From Bacillota bacterium (GTDB taxonomy: Bacteria > Bacillota > Clostridia > Oscillospirales > Oscillospiraceae): DNA of 64,000 nucleotides. Within the stretch, counting starts at the first letter, position 1; each line of letters starts with the position of its first letter. Position numbers and translations under genes: made by a program. The stretch is taken from contig JAEWKA010000005.1 of the NCBI GenBank assembly GCA_023386265.1, positions 149,873 to 213,872 on the forward strand. Direction: 5' to 3'. Below are positions 1 to 8,330 of this stretch, piece after piece. Below the pieces are notes generated by a model. That model was given only the letters and a program-made list of their open reading frames with translations. It did no database searches and had not been told where the DNA came from.

Positions 1-2
1 AA

Positions 3-608
3 ACGAAAGAGATAGTCGAGAACATTAATGACGAACACCTGCGCTGTGTAAGTCACTTTCCGAACAGGGGAAAGGGAAGCGCCGTACGCGAAGGAATTCT
101 TGCGTCTTGCGGAGAAATAATTGTTTATACTGACGCAGACCTTGCTTATGGAATAGAAGCGGTCGGAGAGCTTATGGACAAGCTTTTAAGTGAGGACACA
201 GATATCGCTATCGGTTCTAGAAAGCTGCACCCCGAGGGCTATGAGGACTATCCGCTTATAAGGCTCATGGCAAGCAGGTTTTTCAGCTTTCTGACAGGAC
301 TTCTCGCGGGCTTTCGCTATGACACTCAGTGCGGACTCAAGGCTTTTACGGCGAAGGCCGCGTCGCTCGTATTTTCCAACTGCGAAACGGACGGGTTTGC
401 CTTTGATTTTGAGGTAATGATGCTTGCCAAGGGTAAAAAACTTACCGTTGCACAGCTTCCGGTCAAAATTATTAATCATAGGGACTCGAAGGTCGCGGTT
501 CTAAGAGACAGCATAAAAATGTTCGTTGACATCGTCAAGATACGCTCGGCTGTGAAAAGGCGGCTGAAAGGGGAAACAGGAAGTGCAAAAAATCGAAGCT
601 CGTTATGA
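3..608 (+). CDS. Family 2 glycosyltransferase, 5' end outside window
   Basis: The reading frame is open from the left edge, so the N-terminus is missing. The visible part carries a GT-A type core: an N-R-G-K-G-S-A nucleotide-sugar stretch followed by the metal-binding motif TDADLA, then CGLKAF, as in dolichyl- or polyprenyl-phosphate glucosyl/mannosyltransferases (DPM1/ALG5-like). It would transfer a sugar from a nucleotide donor to a lipid phosphate at the cytoplasmic face of the membrane. No C-terminal membrane segments are seen after the catalytic part; the tail is basic. Its end overlaps the next membrane protein gene by 26 bases, which suggests translational coupling and a shared glycosylation role. 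Exact acceptor and sugar cannot be told. Confidence 0.85.
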   Translation, partial: TKEIVENINDEHLRCVSHFPNRGKGSAVREGILASCGEIIVYTDADLAYGIEAVGELMDKLLSEDTDIAIGSRKLHPEGYEDYPLIRLMASRFFSFLTGLLAGFRYDTQCGLKAFTAKAASLVFSNCETDGFAFDFEVMMLAKGKKLTVAQLPVKIINHRDSKVAVLRDSIKMFVDIVKIRSAVKRRLKGETGSAKNRSSL

Positions 609-2205
609 AAAACAAAACAGTATTTTTTTGCTCTTCATCCTGTTCGGGCTGATATTTGTCCGCTATTGTTATTATGGCTTCGAATATTATTATCAGCTGG
701 ACGACTATATACAATATCATAATTATGCCGCGTTCGGAGGCAGTTTCAAGCAGCTTGTAACGGGTCTCGGCCTGCTTGCAAACCGTCCGCTGGCGGGACT
801 TTTTGACATTTACGTTTGGTCTCGGCTGTACGGGCAGATGATTGCGGCGGCAGCGGATATTTCAATCATGTACGCGGTCGCGGCGCTCCTGTTATACAAG
901 GTGTTTTCAAAACGCTTCGGAACGGGTTATCTGTTCCTTGTCGTTTTTGCGCTCATGCCGCTAGGCTTTGAGGGGACTTATTGGGTCTCCGCTTCGTCCC
1001 GCATAGTAGTGGGTATGTTCTTCGCGTCGCTCTCGTTTTATTTCTTTGATAAATGGTGCGACAAGGGTACTAAAAGATACCTTGTACTTTTCGCGGTAAT
1101 GCAATTTATCGCGTTCTGCTTCTATGAACAGATACTTTTGTTTTCAGGAGCTCTGACGCTGATCGCTATGCTCGGCAGAGTCAGGGGGCAGGACAGAGTC
1201 CGTGCGCGCTGGGGATTTCTCATGTTCGGCAATGCCGCGCTGTATTTTGGATTTACCGCCTTGATGCCTAAGGGCGTTTATAGCTCGAGGACGGAGCTTT
1301 TTTTGCCGTGGCAGAAGGATTACGTAAAAGATGTGCTCACGCCCCTGCTTAACCAGCTCAAGATGGTCTTCATCGACGGGTCCGGCGCGACCTTCGGAAA
1401 GGGGCTTGTCCGTGGCTTCAAGTTTATCGTTACGGAGCCAAACGCGCTGTGGGCGCTGGTGGTCATGGCGCTGTGCTTCGTAGTGTTCATTTTTGTCAGA
1501 AACTCGCGCCGCGACAGTATACGCTTCTTTGCGGAGCTGTTTTCAGGGCTTTTCCTTGCGATTGCCCCGCTGCTCCTGTTCTTTGTACTTAAAGACCCGT
1601 GGTTCGGTATGCGAAACTCTGTGGTTTCTTTCTGCGGGCTCGGGCTTGTCCTGGACGCGCTGTTCGACCTCATTTTTGGAAGAGTGAAGTCCGGCAGGTT
1701 CGCGGAGGCGGTTTTCGTCGCGGTTCTGGCGCTTGTCTGCTGCGTTGCCTCCGTCAGCGAGCTGCACGATTACCGCGAAACGACGCTCGCTGATACCCAG
1801 ATTGCTACTGCGGCGGGCGAGGCTTTCAGAGACATGAGCTTCAAAAGCACCGATAAGGTATGGCTTTTGAACGTCGACCCGACATATGTCGCGGACGGCA
1901 ATCTGTATTACCATGAGCATGATTACGGGGTGACCTCGAGCTCCTGGGCGCTTACCGGCGCGATTAGCGCGGTCTGCAACAGGGGAGATATACCGTCCGT
2001 TTATCCTATCACGGCCGAAAAACCGTTTCTGGAGGACGAGAGCGTCATAAACAGCGCCATTAGCTTCTGGTATGACGGAGAAAGAATTATTCCGGTTACC
2101 TTCAGTGCCATTTCATACTACGAGTGGGAGATAAGGGACGCGTCTGGAACTGTTCTGGGGACTCTTGCCTATATCTACGAAGCATTTTCTCTGGAAAAAA
2201 ACTGA
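583..2205 (+). CDS. Polytopic membrane protein, probable GT-C type glycosyltransferase
   Basis: A 540-residue protein with a GTG start preceded by GGAAACAGG and overlapping the upstream glycosyltransferase by 26 bases. It begins with a short basic stretch and a transmembrane segment, followed by an outer loop containing QLDDYIQYH, then about ten hydrophobic segments and a C-terminal soluble domain of roughly 130 residues. An acidic pair in the first outer loop is typical of GT-C enzymes that use polyprenyl-phosphate sugars on the outer face. That fits the preceding gene, which could make the lipid-linked sugar donor. Family assignment is inference from architecture; I do not recognise a specific named family. 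A hairpin terminator follows directly. Confidence 0.6.
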   Translation: MQKIEARYEKQNSIFLLFILFGLIFVRYCYYGFEYYYQLDDYIQYHNYAAFGGSFKQLVTGLGLLANRPLAGLFDIYVWSRLYGQMIAAAADISIMYAVAALLLYKVFSKRFGTGYLFLVVFALMPLGFEGTYWVSASSRIVVGMFFASLSFYFFDKWCDKGTKRYLVLFAVMQFIAFCFYEQILLFSGALTLIAMLGRVRGQDRVRARWGFLMFGNAALYFGFTALMPKGVYSSRTELFLPWQKDYVKDVLTPLLNQLKMVFIDGSGATFGKGLVRGFKFIVTEPNALWALVVMALCFVVFIFVRNSRRDSIRFFAELFSGLFLAIAPLLLFFVLKDPWFGMRNSVVSFCGLGLVLDALFDLIFGRVKSGRFAEAVFVAVLALVCCVASVSELHDYRETTLADTQIATAAGEAFRDMSFKSTDKVWLLNVDPTYVADGNLYYHEHDYGVTSSSWALTGAISAVCNRGDIPSVYPITAEKPFLEDESVINSAISFWYDGERIIPVTFSAISYYEWEIRDASGTVLGTLAYIYEAFSLEKN

Positions 2206-2211
2206 GATATT

Positions 2212-2246
2212 AAAAAATTGCCGGATGTGTTTATCCGGCAATTTTT
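2212..2246. terminator. Bidirectional intrinsic terminator
   Basis: A 14-15 bp inverted repeat (AAAAATTGCCGGAT and its complement) with a six-base loop has A and T runs on both sides. It sits between the convergent membrane protein and GT2 genes and can stop transcription from both directions. Confidence 0.9.
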
Positions 2247-2247
2247 G

Positions 2248-3216
2248 TTATTCAACGATGCTTTCGATAATAAAGGACGGTCTGTGCTTCGTTTCCAGAT
2301 AGATTTTGCCTACATATTCGCCGACGATTCCTATACCCGTAAGTATTAGCCCACCCATCAGCAGTATAGCCAGTAGAAGAGTTTTGACGCTTGCGAACGG
2401 CACGCCCGCAATTGCCTGAATGACAAATATAAGCAGGAGAACGAAATCCGCAAAGAGAGTTCCGACTCCGCTCCAAAGTATCGCGCGTAGAGGCTTTGTG
2501 CTGAGCGATGTGACGCCTTCGGCAGCCAGACTGAGCATCTTTTTGAGCGGATATTTGCTCTCACCGGCGATGCGCTCGCCTCGCTCGTATTCCACAACAC
2601 CGGTTTTGTAGCCCAGCATCGGTACGATGCCGCGCAGGAAGAGGTTCACTTCACCGTATTTGGAAAGTGCCTCGAGTGCGGTTTTGCTCATGAGACGGTA
2701 GTCCGCGTGATTATAGACAATCTCACCCCCGAGCTTGTCCAGAAGCTTATAATAGCCCTCCGCGGTAAAGCGCTTGAAAAAAGTGTCCTTTTCTCTGGAG
2801 CAGCGCACGCCATAGACTATTTCGCAGCCAGCGTAGTATTTTTCAAGCATTTCGTCGACAGCGTTTATATCGTCCTGAAGATCGGCATCCATCGAAATAG
2901 TGACGTCCGCTCTGTCCTTTGCAGTCATTAGTCCCGCAAGCAGCGCATTCTGATGTCCGCGATTGCGGCTCAGGCAGACTCCGCAGAAAAGCTTATCCGC
3001 CTCGTGTAACGACTTTATTAGCTGCCAGGTCCTGTCCTTCGAGCCGTCGTTTACGAGCAGGACGCGGCTGGATTCCGAGATTGTTCCGTTATTTATGAGG
3101 GCGTGCATTTTTTCGTGAAGCCGTCGGGAGGTTTCGGGAAGAGCCTCCTCCTCGTTATAGCAGGGCACAACGATGTATAGAGTGCTGCCGCGGAATTCGT
3201 TTCTAAATGTATCCAA
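2248..3216 (-). CDS. Family 2 glycosyltransferase with two C-terminal membrane helices (GtrB/DPM1-like)
   Basis: A 322-residue protein with a TTG start and GAAGGTG upstream. The GT-A domain occupies residues 1-230: IVVPCYNEEEALP near the N-terminus, NDGSKDRT, and the DXD-type motif SMDADLQDD. Two hydrophobic helices lie at about residues 235-260 and 270-295, followed by GEYVGKIYLETKHRP, a hallmark of the bactoprenol glucosyl transferase/GtrB family. It should load a sugar from UDP- or GDP-sugar onto undecaprenyl phosphate at the inner membrane face. It is transcribed towards the preceding GT-C-like gene, with which it may cooperate in cell wall or teichoic acid glycosylation. Substrate is unknown. 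Confidence 0.9.
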   Translation of the reverse strand: MDTFRNEFRGSTLYIVVPCYNEEEALPETSRRLHEKMHALINNGTISESSRVLLVNDGSKDRTWQLIKSLHEADKLFCGVCLSRNRGHQNALLAGLMTAKDRADVTISMDADLQDDINAVDEMLEKYYAGCEIVYGVRCSREKDTFFKRFTAEGYYKLLDKLGGEIVYNHADYRLMSKTALEALSKYGEVNLFLRGIVPMLGYKTGVVEYERGERIAGESKYPLKKMLSLAAEGVTSLSTKPLRAILWSGVGTLFADFVLLLIFVIQAIAGVPFASVKTLLLAILLMGGLILTGIGIVGEYVGKIYLETKHRPSFIIESIVE

Positions 3217-3441
3217 AGATGTTCACCTTCTATAAAATTTGTTTATGATATTTCCGGAATACACAAAACGGCGTGTGTAAGCGCCGTTTGCCAGTATATA
3301 CTATTATAATGCAGGCTTTTACCGATTGCAAGCAAAGCAGGTCGTATATCGCAATAGATATAAATTTTTGCCTTTAATGTGAAAAAGTTTAGTAAACAGA
3401 AAGATTTTAACCGGATTGTCAATAATTTTCCCATTTTTGTA

Positions 3442-3470
3442 TTGAAATTTTACCAAATCAGGAATACAAT
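3442..3470 (+). promoter_or_regulatory. Sigma-A type promoter upstream of trmL
   Basis: TTGAAA and TACAAT boxes are separated by 17 bases, 54 bases before the trmL start. The 307-base gap between the divergent GT2 gene and trmL holds this promoter and otherwise AT-rich DNA with no gene that I can support. It may also drive the downstream glycolytic operon, since no separate promoter is evident in the 33 bases before pgk. Confidence 0.7.
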
Positions 3471-3523
3471 ATGGTTCGAGACATTATAAACGTCATTACA
3501 AGCTGATTTGCGAGGCAAAAACG

Positions 3524-4018
3524 ATGATCGACATCATTTTGGTGGAGCCGGAGATTCCGTCGAACACCGGCAACATATCCCGAACCTGCGCAGTCACGGG
3601 AGCAAGACTTCACCTGATTGAGCCGCTGGGTTTCGACATTTCAGATAAGGCTCTTAAAAGGGCGGGACTCGATTACTGGCAGTATCTGGACGTTAGAGTC
3701 TACAAAAATCTGGACGAGTTCTTTGAGAAAAACGGAGACGAAAATCTATGGCTTGCAACAACTAAGGCTCCGATGAGCTATGACAGCGCTGATTTTTCCG
3801 GCGATGTCAAACTTATGTTCGGAAAGGAAACGGCGGGACTTCCTGAGTATCTCCGCGAGAGGTATAGGGAACGCTGCATACGCATCCCGATGAAGGACGC
3901 CGTTCGCAGTCTCAATCTTTCCAACAGCGTGGCAATCATATGCTACGAGGCTCTGCGCCAGCAGGGGTTTCCCGGCTTGTGCGACAAAGGCTCGATGACG
4001 ACGGAAGAAACCGTTTAA
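3524..4018 (+). CDS. trmL: tRNA (cytidine/uridine-34-2'-O)-methyltransferase TrmL, SPOUT family
   Basis: This 164-residue protein is the usual length for TrmL. It opens with the IILVEPEIPSNTGNISRTC motif of the family, has LIEPLGF, and carries the SPOUT knot SAM-binding signatures MFGKETAGLP, IPM and RSLNLSNSVAI. The enzyme methylates the ribose of the wobble base 34 in tRNA-Leu isoacceptors using S-adenosylmethionine. The start is weakly marked by GAGG. It precedes pgk by 33 bases and may be the first gene of the glycolytic transcription unit, a placement without an obvious functional link. Confidence 0.95.
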   Translation: MIDIILVEPEIPSNTGNISRTCAVTGARLHLIEPLGFDISDKALKRAGLDYWQYLDVRVYKNLDEFFEKNGDENLWLATTKAPMSYDSADFSGDVKLMFGKETAGLPEYLRERYRERCIRIPMKDAVRSLNLSNSVAIICYEALRQQGFPGLCDKGSMTTEETV

Positions 4019-4051
4019 AAAACAGAACAAAGCTATTATAGGAGGTTTGTT

Positions 4052-5245
4052 ATGAATTACAACAAGAAATCAGTGAAAGATGCAGATGTCAAAGGCAGAA
4101 GGGTGCTCCTGCGGTGCGATTTTAATGTGCCGCTAAGTAAGGAGACAGGTGAGATCACGAGCGACAATCGTATCGTCGCGTCGCTCCCCACGATAGAGTA
4201 TCTGCTCAAAAACGGTGCTAAGGTTATTGCCTGCTCGCATCTGGGCAAGCCGAAAGGCGAATTTAAAAAGAGTCTGAGCCTAGAACCCGTAGCAAAGCGC
4301 CTAACTGAGCTTCTCAAAATGCCGGTAGCCTTCGCTCACGACGTTGCGGGAGAGGAATCGGTAAAGCTTGCGAATGAACTAAAGGATGGCGAGCTCCTGC
4401 TGCTTGAAAACCTTCGATTCGACCCGGGCGAAGAGAAGAACGACCCGGAGCTTGCAAAAAAGCTTGCGGCTCTTGGCGAAATCTATGTTTCGGACGCCTT
4501 CGGAACGGTCCACCGCGCCCACGCCTCGACAGCGGGCATCGCGGCATACCTTCCCGCCTATGCCGGCTTCCTTGTGGAAAAAGAGCTTGCAATTATGGGC
4601 GGCGCGCTCGACGACCCGAAGAGACCCTTTGTAGCTGTCCTTGGCGGCGCTAAGGTTTCGGATAAGATCGGCGTACTGACAAACCTCATAGACAAGGCCG
4701 ACACGCTTATTATCGGCGGCGGAATGGCGTATACCTTCCTGAAGTCAAGGGGTAACAACATCGGCACCTCCCTGCTTGAGGCGGATAAGATTGAGCTTGC
4801 GGGAGAGGTCATGCAGAAGGCTAAGGACAAGGGCATTAAGTTCCTTTTGCCCGTTGATGTTGCTATCGGAGACCGTTTCGCGGCTGACTGCGAGAAGAAA
4901 ATCGTGGATGTGGACAGCATCCCCGACGACTGGATGGGACTCGACATTGGAACGAAAACGATTGCTATTTTCGGCGAAGCGATAAAGGGCGCTGGTACGA
5001 TAGTATGGAACGGACCTATGGGTGTTTTTGAGTTCCCCGCCTTTGCGGACGGAACAAAGAGCATGGCGAAGGCCATGGCCGATTGCGGTGCTGTCACCAT
5101 CATCGGCGGCGGAGACAGCGCGGCTGCGGCGGAGCAAATGGGCTTTGCAGACAGAATAACCCACATCTCTACGGGCGGCGGTGCCTCACTCGAATTTCTT
5201 GAGGGACGTGAACTGCCGGGTATAGCCTGCCTGCTTGACAAATAG
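4052..5245 (+). CDS. pgk: Phosphoglycerate kinase
   Basis: A 397-residue cytosolic glycolytic enzyme converting 1,3-bisphosphoglycerate and ADP to 3-phosphoglycerate and ATP. The N-terminal substrate domain has VLLRCDFNVPL, SHLGKPKG and LLENLRF; the C-terminal nucleotide domain has LGGAKVSDKIG, NGPMGVFE and the glycine-rich TIIGGGDSAAAAE. Length and all motifs are standard. A clear AGGAGG lies ahead of the ATG. It is the first enzyme of the pgk-tpiA-gpmI-...-eno cluster, all on the plus strand with gaps under 55 bases. gap itself is not here but at 58.2 kb. Confidence 0.98.
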   Translation: MNYNKKSVKDADVKGRRVLLRCDFNVPLSKETGEITSDNRIVASLPTIEYLLKNGAKVIACSHLGKPKGEFKKSLSLEPVAKRLTELLKMPVAFAHDVAGEESVKLANELKDGELLLLENLRFDPGEEKNDPELAKKLAALGEIYVSDAFGTVHRAHASTAGIAAYLPAYAGFLVEKELAIMGGALDDPKRPFVAVLGGAKVSDKIGVLTNLIDKADTLIIGGGMAYTFLKSRGNNIGTSLLEADKIELAGEVMQKAKDKGIKFLLPVDVAIGDRFAADCEKKIVDVDSIPDDWMGLDIGTKTIAIFGEAIKGAGTIVWNGPMGVFEFPAFADGTKSMAKAMADCGAVTIIGGGDSAAAAEQMGFADRITHISTGGGASLEFLEGRELPGIACLLDK

Positions 5246-5288
5246 ATAAAGAACAAAATTTGCGCATCCGCGCATACAGGAGGATAAT

Positions 5289-6074
5289 ATGAACAAGAAA
5301 TACCGCAAGACTATTATTGCGGGAAACTGGAAAATGAATCTCGTTCCCTCAGAGGTGAAGCCCTTTGCCGAGGAACTCCGCGCGCTTCTCCCGAAGACAA
5401 AGTCCTGCGAGGTTGCGCTTCTGGTTCCGTTTACGCATATTTCAACACTTCGCCGCAGTCTTAAGGACAACCGCATTTCTTATGGCGCGCAGGACGTGAG
5501 CGTACACGATAAGGGTGCGTACACGGGTGAAATTTCGGCGGATATGCTCGCCGACCTGAGCGCGCACTACGTAGCGGTCGGTCATAGTGAATGCAGGCAG
5601 TACCACGGTGATGACGATTTTGCCGTCGGACAGAAGGCTTTGGCGGTCCTTGAGAAGGGGATGAGCCCCATCATCTGCGTTGGCGAATCTCTTGAACAGA
5701 GGGAACGTTCCCTTACAATGGAATATATCAGCTATCAGGTGCTCGCGGCGTTGTCCTTCATACCAGAGGGCAAGGAACGTCAAATAGTCATCGCCTATGA
5801 GCCTATCTGGGCTATAGGTACAGGTAAAACAGCAACTCCGCAGGAGGCGCAGGATGTTTGCGAAGGTATACGCTCAGTCATCCGCGAAAAACGCGGAGCC
5901 AGAGTTGCCCGGAGCGTCAGCATCCTCTACGGAGGCTCGATGAACCCGAAGAACGCGAAAGAGCTGCTTTCTATGCCGGATATTGACGGCGGGCTAATTG
6001 GCGGCGCTTCTCTGAAACCTCAGGACTTTGCGCAGATTATTAGCGCGGTGGCGGAAGTCACCGGGGAGGAATAA
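5289..6074 (+). CDS. tpiA: Triosephosphate isomerase
   Basis: A 261-residue TIM barrel enzyme interconverting dihydroxyacetone phosphate and glyceraldehyde 3-phosphate. Visible active-site elements are AGNWKMN at the N-terminus (Asn/Lys), VGHSECR (catalytic His), YEPIWAIGTG (catalytic Glu) and the phosphate-gripping YGGSM and GLIGGASL near the C-terminus. The usual HSERR is HSECR here, a minor variation. AGGAGG lies just before the ATG. It ends 4 bases before gpmI, so the two are very probably cotranscribed. Confidence 0.98.
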   Translation: MNKKYRKTIIAGNWKMNLVPSEVKPFAEELRALLPKTKSCEVALLVPFTHISTLRRSLKDNRISYGAQDVSVHDKGAYTGEISADMLADLSAHYVAVGHSECRQYHGDDDFAVGQKALAVLEKGMSPIICVGESLEQRERSLTMEYISYQVLAALSFIPEGKERQIVIAYEPIWAIGTGKTATPQEAQDVCEGIRSVIREKRGARVARSVSILYGGSMNPKNAKELLSMPDIDGGLIGGASLKPQDFAQIISAVAEVTGEE

Positions 6075-6078
6075 CACT

Positions 6079-7596
6079 ATGAAGAAAATCCCCACAGCCC
6101 TCCTGATACTGGACGGCTTGGGCCTTGCCGCTCCCTGTGAATATAACGCTGTTTCGAGAGCCTTTACGCCTAATCTTGACAGAATGCTCCGTGAGTGCCC
6201 GAGCACAATACTTGAGGCTTCGGGACTCGATGTAGGCTTGCCTGAGGGACAGATTGGCAACAGCGAGGTGGGTCACACCAACATCGGAGCGGGACGCGTT
6301 GTTTATCAAATCCTCCCGCTTATCTCGAAAAAAATCAAAGACGGCTCGTTTTTCGAAAACAAAGCCTACATTGAAGCGATGGATGCCTGTGTAAAGGAAA
6401 ACAGTTCGCTTCATCTGATGGGATTATTATCGACTGGCGGAGTACACAGCCACATAACCCATCTGTTTGCGCTGCTTGAAATGGCAAAGCGCAGAGGCGT
6501 TCCTAGAGTTTTTATCCACGCGTTTCTCGACGGGAGAGATGTCGGTCAGTCCACCGGCGCGGGCTTCATGCGCGAGCTAGTGGATAAATGCAAGGAGCTT
6601 GGTTTCGGTAAGGTTGCGACCGTTCAGGGCCGGTTTTATGTCATGGACAGAGACAAGCGCTGGGATAGAGTCGAAAAGGGCTATAGTGCCATGGTATACG
6701 GAGAGGGAATACAGAACCCCGATCCCGTTGCCGCAATTGAGGAAAGCTACAAACAGGGCGTAACGGATGAATTTGTATTGCCCGTCGTCTGCTGTGACGG
6801 AAAAATTTCTTCCGGCGACGGAGTTATCTTCTTCAATTTCCGCCCTGATAGAGCAAGGGAAATAACCTACGCGCTGACGAGCGAGGATTTCGATGGATTC
6901 GAGCGCAAAAACGGTCTTTTCCCGCTGCACTATGTCTGCACGGCGCGTTACGATGAGAAGCTCAAAAAGCTGCCCGTCGCTTTCCCACCCGAGGAGATAG
7001 AGGATACCTTCGGAGAATATATTTCAAAGCTCGGACTAACGCAGCTTCGTATCGCGGAAACCGAGAAATACGCCCACGTCACGTTTTTCTTCAACGGCGG
7101 AGTCGAGAAGACCTACCCGGGCGAGGATAGGATTCTTGTCCCTTCGTCCAGAGAGTTCCCGACTTACGACCTGATTCCTGAGATGAGTGCCAATGAAGTC
7201 GCAGACAAATGCGCTGAGGCCATACGAAGCGGAAAATATGACGTTGTCATCTGCAATCTCGCAAACTGCGACATGGTCGGGCATACCGGCATAATGTCCG
7301 CGGCAGTCAAGGCAGTAGAAACGGTCGATGTTTGCTTGGGTCGCATAGCATCGGCAGTATCCGATATGGGCGGCGTGATTTTAGTTACGGCTGACCACGG
7401 CAATGCTGACTGCATGTTTGAAAACGGCGAACCCCAAACAGCGCATACCACGAACCCTGTTCCGTTCATCATCTGCGGCGCGGATGTGAAGCTGAAAAGC
7501 GGACGTCTTGCGGACATTACTCCGACTATGCTTGAACTTATGGGCATAATGAAACCCGAAAAAATGACAGGCGTGAGCCTGATCGAAAGAAAATAA
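6079..7596 (+). CDS. gpmI: 2,3-bisphosphoglycerate-independent phosphoglycerate mutase
   Basis: A 505-residue manganese-dependent enzyme of the alkaline phosphatase superfamily that converts 3-phosphoglycerate to 2-phosphoglycerate. Motifs include LLILDGLG with the metal-binding Asp, GQIGNSEVGHTNIGAGR with the phosphoserine (N-S-E), HAFLDGRD, NFRPDRARE, and the second metal cluster NCDMVGHTG and TADHGNAD. The frame is open 17 codons further upstream, but GGGGAGGA sits 8 bases before this ATG and the protein then starts with the typical MKKIPTALL, so this start is preferred. It is the third gene of the glycolytic operon. Confidence 0.97.
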   Translation: MKKIPTALLILDGLGLAAPCEYNAVSRAFTPNLDRMLRECPSTILEASGLDVGLPEGQIGNSEVGHTNIGAGRVVYQILPLISKKIKDGSFFENKAYIEAMDACVKENSSLHLMGLLSTGGVHSHITHLFALLEMAKRRGVPRVFIHAFLDGRDVGQSTGAGFMRELVDKCKELGFGKVATVQGRFYVMDRDKRWDRVEKGYSAMVYGEGIQNPDPVAAIEESYKQGVTDEFVLPVVCCDGKISSGDGVIFFNFRPDRAREITYALTSEDFDGFERKNGLFPLHYVCTARYDEKLKKLPVAFPPEEIEDTFGEYISKLGLTQLRIAETEKYAHVTFFFNGGVEKTYPGEDRILVPSSREFPTYDLIPEMSANEVADKCAEAIRSGKYDVVICNLANCDMVGHTGIMSAAVKAVETVDVCLGRIASAVSDMGGVILVTADHGNADCMFENGEPQTAHTTNPVPFIICGADVKLKSGRLADITPTMLELMGIMKPEKMTGVSLIERK

Positions 7597-7625
7597 ACCA
7601 AATTTTCACCGATAGGAGCAAATAT

Positions 7626-8318
7626 ATGATTTATTCAACCGAAGTAGAGCATATGTGCCCTGTAACTAAGGGCGCATATCACGGCCCGGCTCCCATACCC
7701 GAAGAGGGCAAATGGGTGCAGGCAAAGGAAATCAAGGATATTTCAGGACTAACGCACGGCATCGGCTGGTGCGCACCCCAGCAGGGCGCCTGCAAGCTGA
7801 CCTTAAACGTCAAGGATGGCATAATCGAAGAGGCTCTGGTGGAGACCATCGGCTGCACCGGCATGACCCATTCAGCTGCCATGGCGTCCGAAATTCTGCC
7901 GGGAAAGACCATTTTAGAAGCTCTCAACACCGACCTAGTGTGCGACGCCATCAACGTCGCGATGCGCGAGCTGTTTCTACAGATCGTCTACGGACGCAGT
8001 CAAACGGCTTTTTCAGAGGGCGGACTGCCCATCGGCGCCGGCCTTGAGGATCTCGGCAAGGGTATGAGAAGCAGCATCGGAACTATGTACGGCACGAAGG
8101 CAAAGGGCGCCCGTTATCTCGAACTGACGGAAGGTTATGTAAACCGAATTGCCCTAGATGAGAACAATGAAATAATCGGCTACGAGTTCGTAAGCCTCGG
8201 CAAATTGATGGATTTCATCAAAAAGGGCGAGGACGCGAACACGGCACTGGAAAAAGCAAAGGGTACATACGGACGCTTCTCCGAAGCAGCAAAGTATATT
8301 GACCCGCGTCACGAATAA
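7626..8318 (+). CDS. NifU/IscU-like iron-sulfur scaffold-type protein (partner of GGGtGRT protein)
   Basis: A 230-residue protein. Residues 40-130 resemble the IscU/NifU N-terminal scaffold fold, with Cys-containing stretches GWCAPQQGAC, IGCTGMTHS and LVCDAINVA; the central GCTGMTHSAA replaces the usual IscU cysteine signature. Homologues are commonly annotated as iron-sulfur cluster assembly scaffold protein and occur next to GGGtGRT family genes, as here (12 bases upstream of it). Its actual biochemical role is not established. The gene has GGAG upstream of the ATG and sits inside the glycolytic operon between gpmI and eno, with no terminator between them, so coexpression with glycolysis is inferred. 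Confidence 0.8.
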   Translation: MIYSTEVEHMCPVTKGAYHGPAPIPEEGKWVQAKEIKDISGLTHGIGWCAPQQGACKLTLNVKDGIIEEALVETIGCTGMTHSAAMASEILPGKTILEALNTDLVCDAINVAMRELFLQIVYGRSQTAFSEGGLPIGAGLEDLGKGMRSSIGTMYGTKAKGARYLELTEGYVNRIALDENNEIIGYEFVSLGKLMDFIKKGEDANTALEKAKGTYGRFSEAAKYIDPRHE

Positions 8319-8330
8319 GGAGGGACACGT

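Noticed and set aside
3243..3434. 63-codon minus-strand frame upstream of trmL
   Set aside because: AT-rich intergenic DNA, no ribosome site, no likeness to a known protein.
4558..5256. Long antisense open frame under pgk
   Set aside because: It lies opposite pgk, has no ribosome site and a Ser/Pro-rich composition typical of frames opposite a GC-rich gene.
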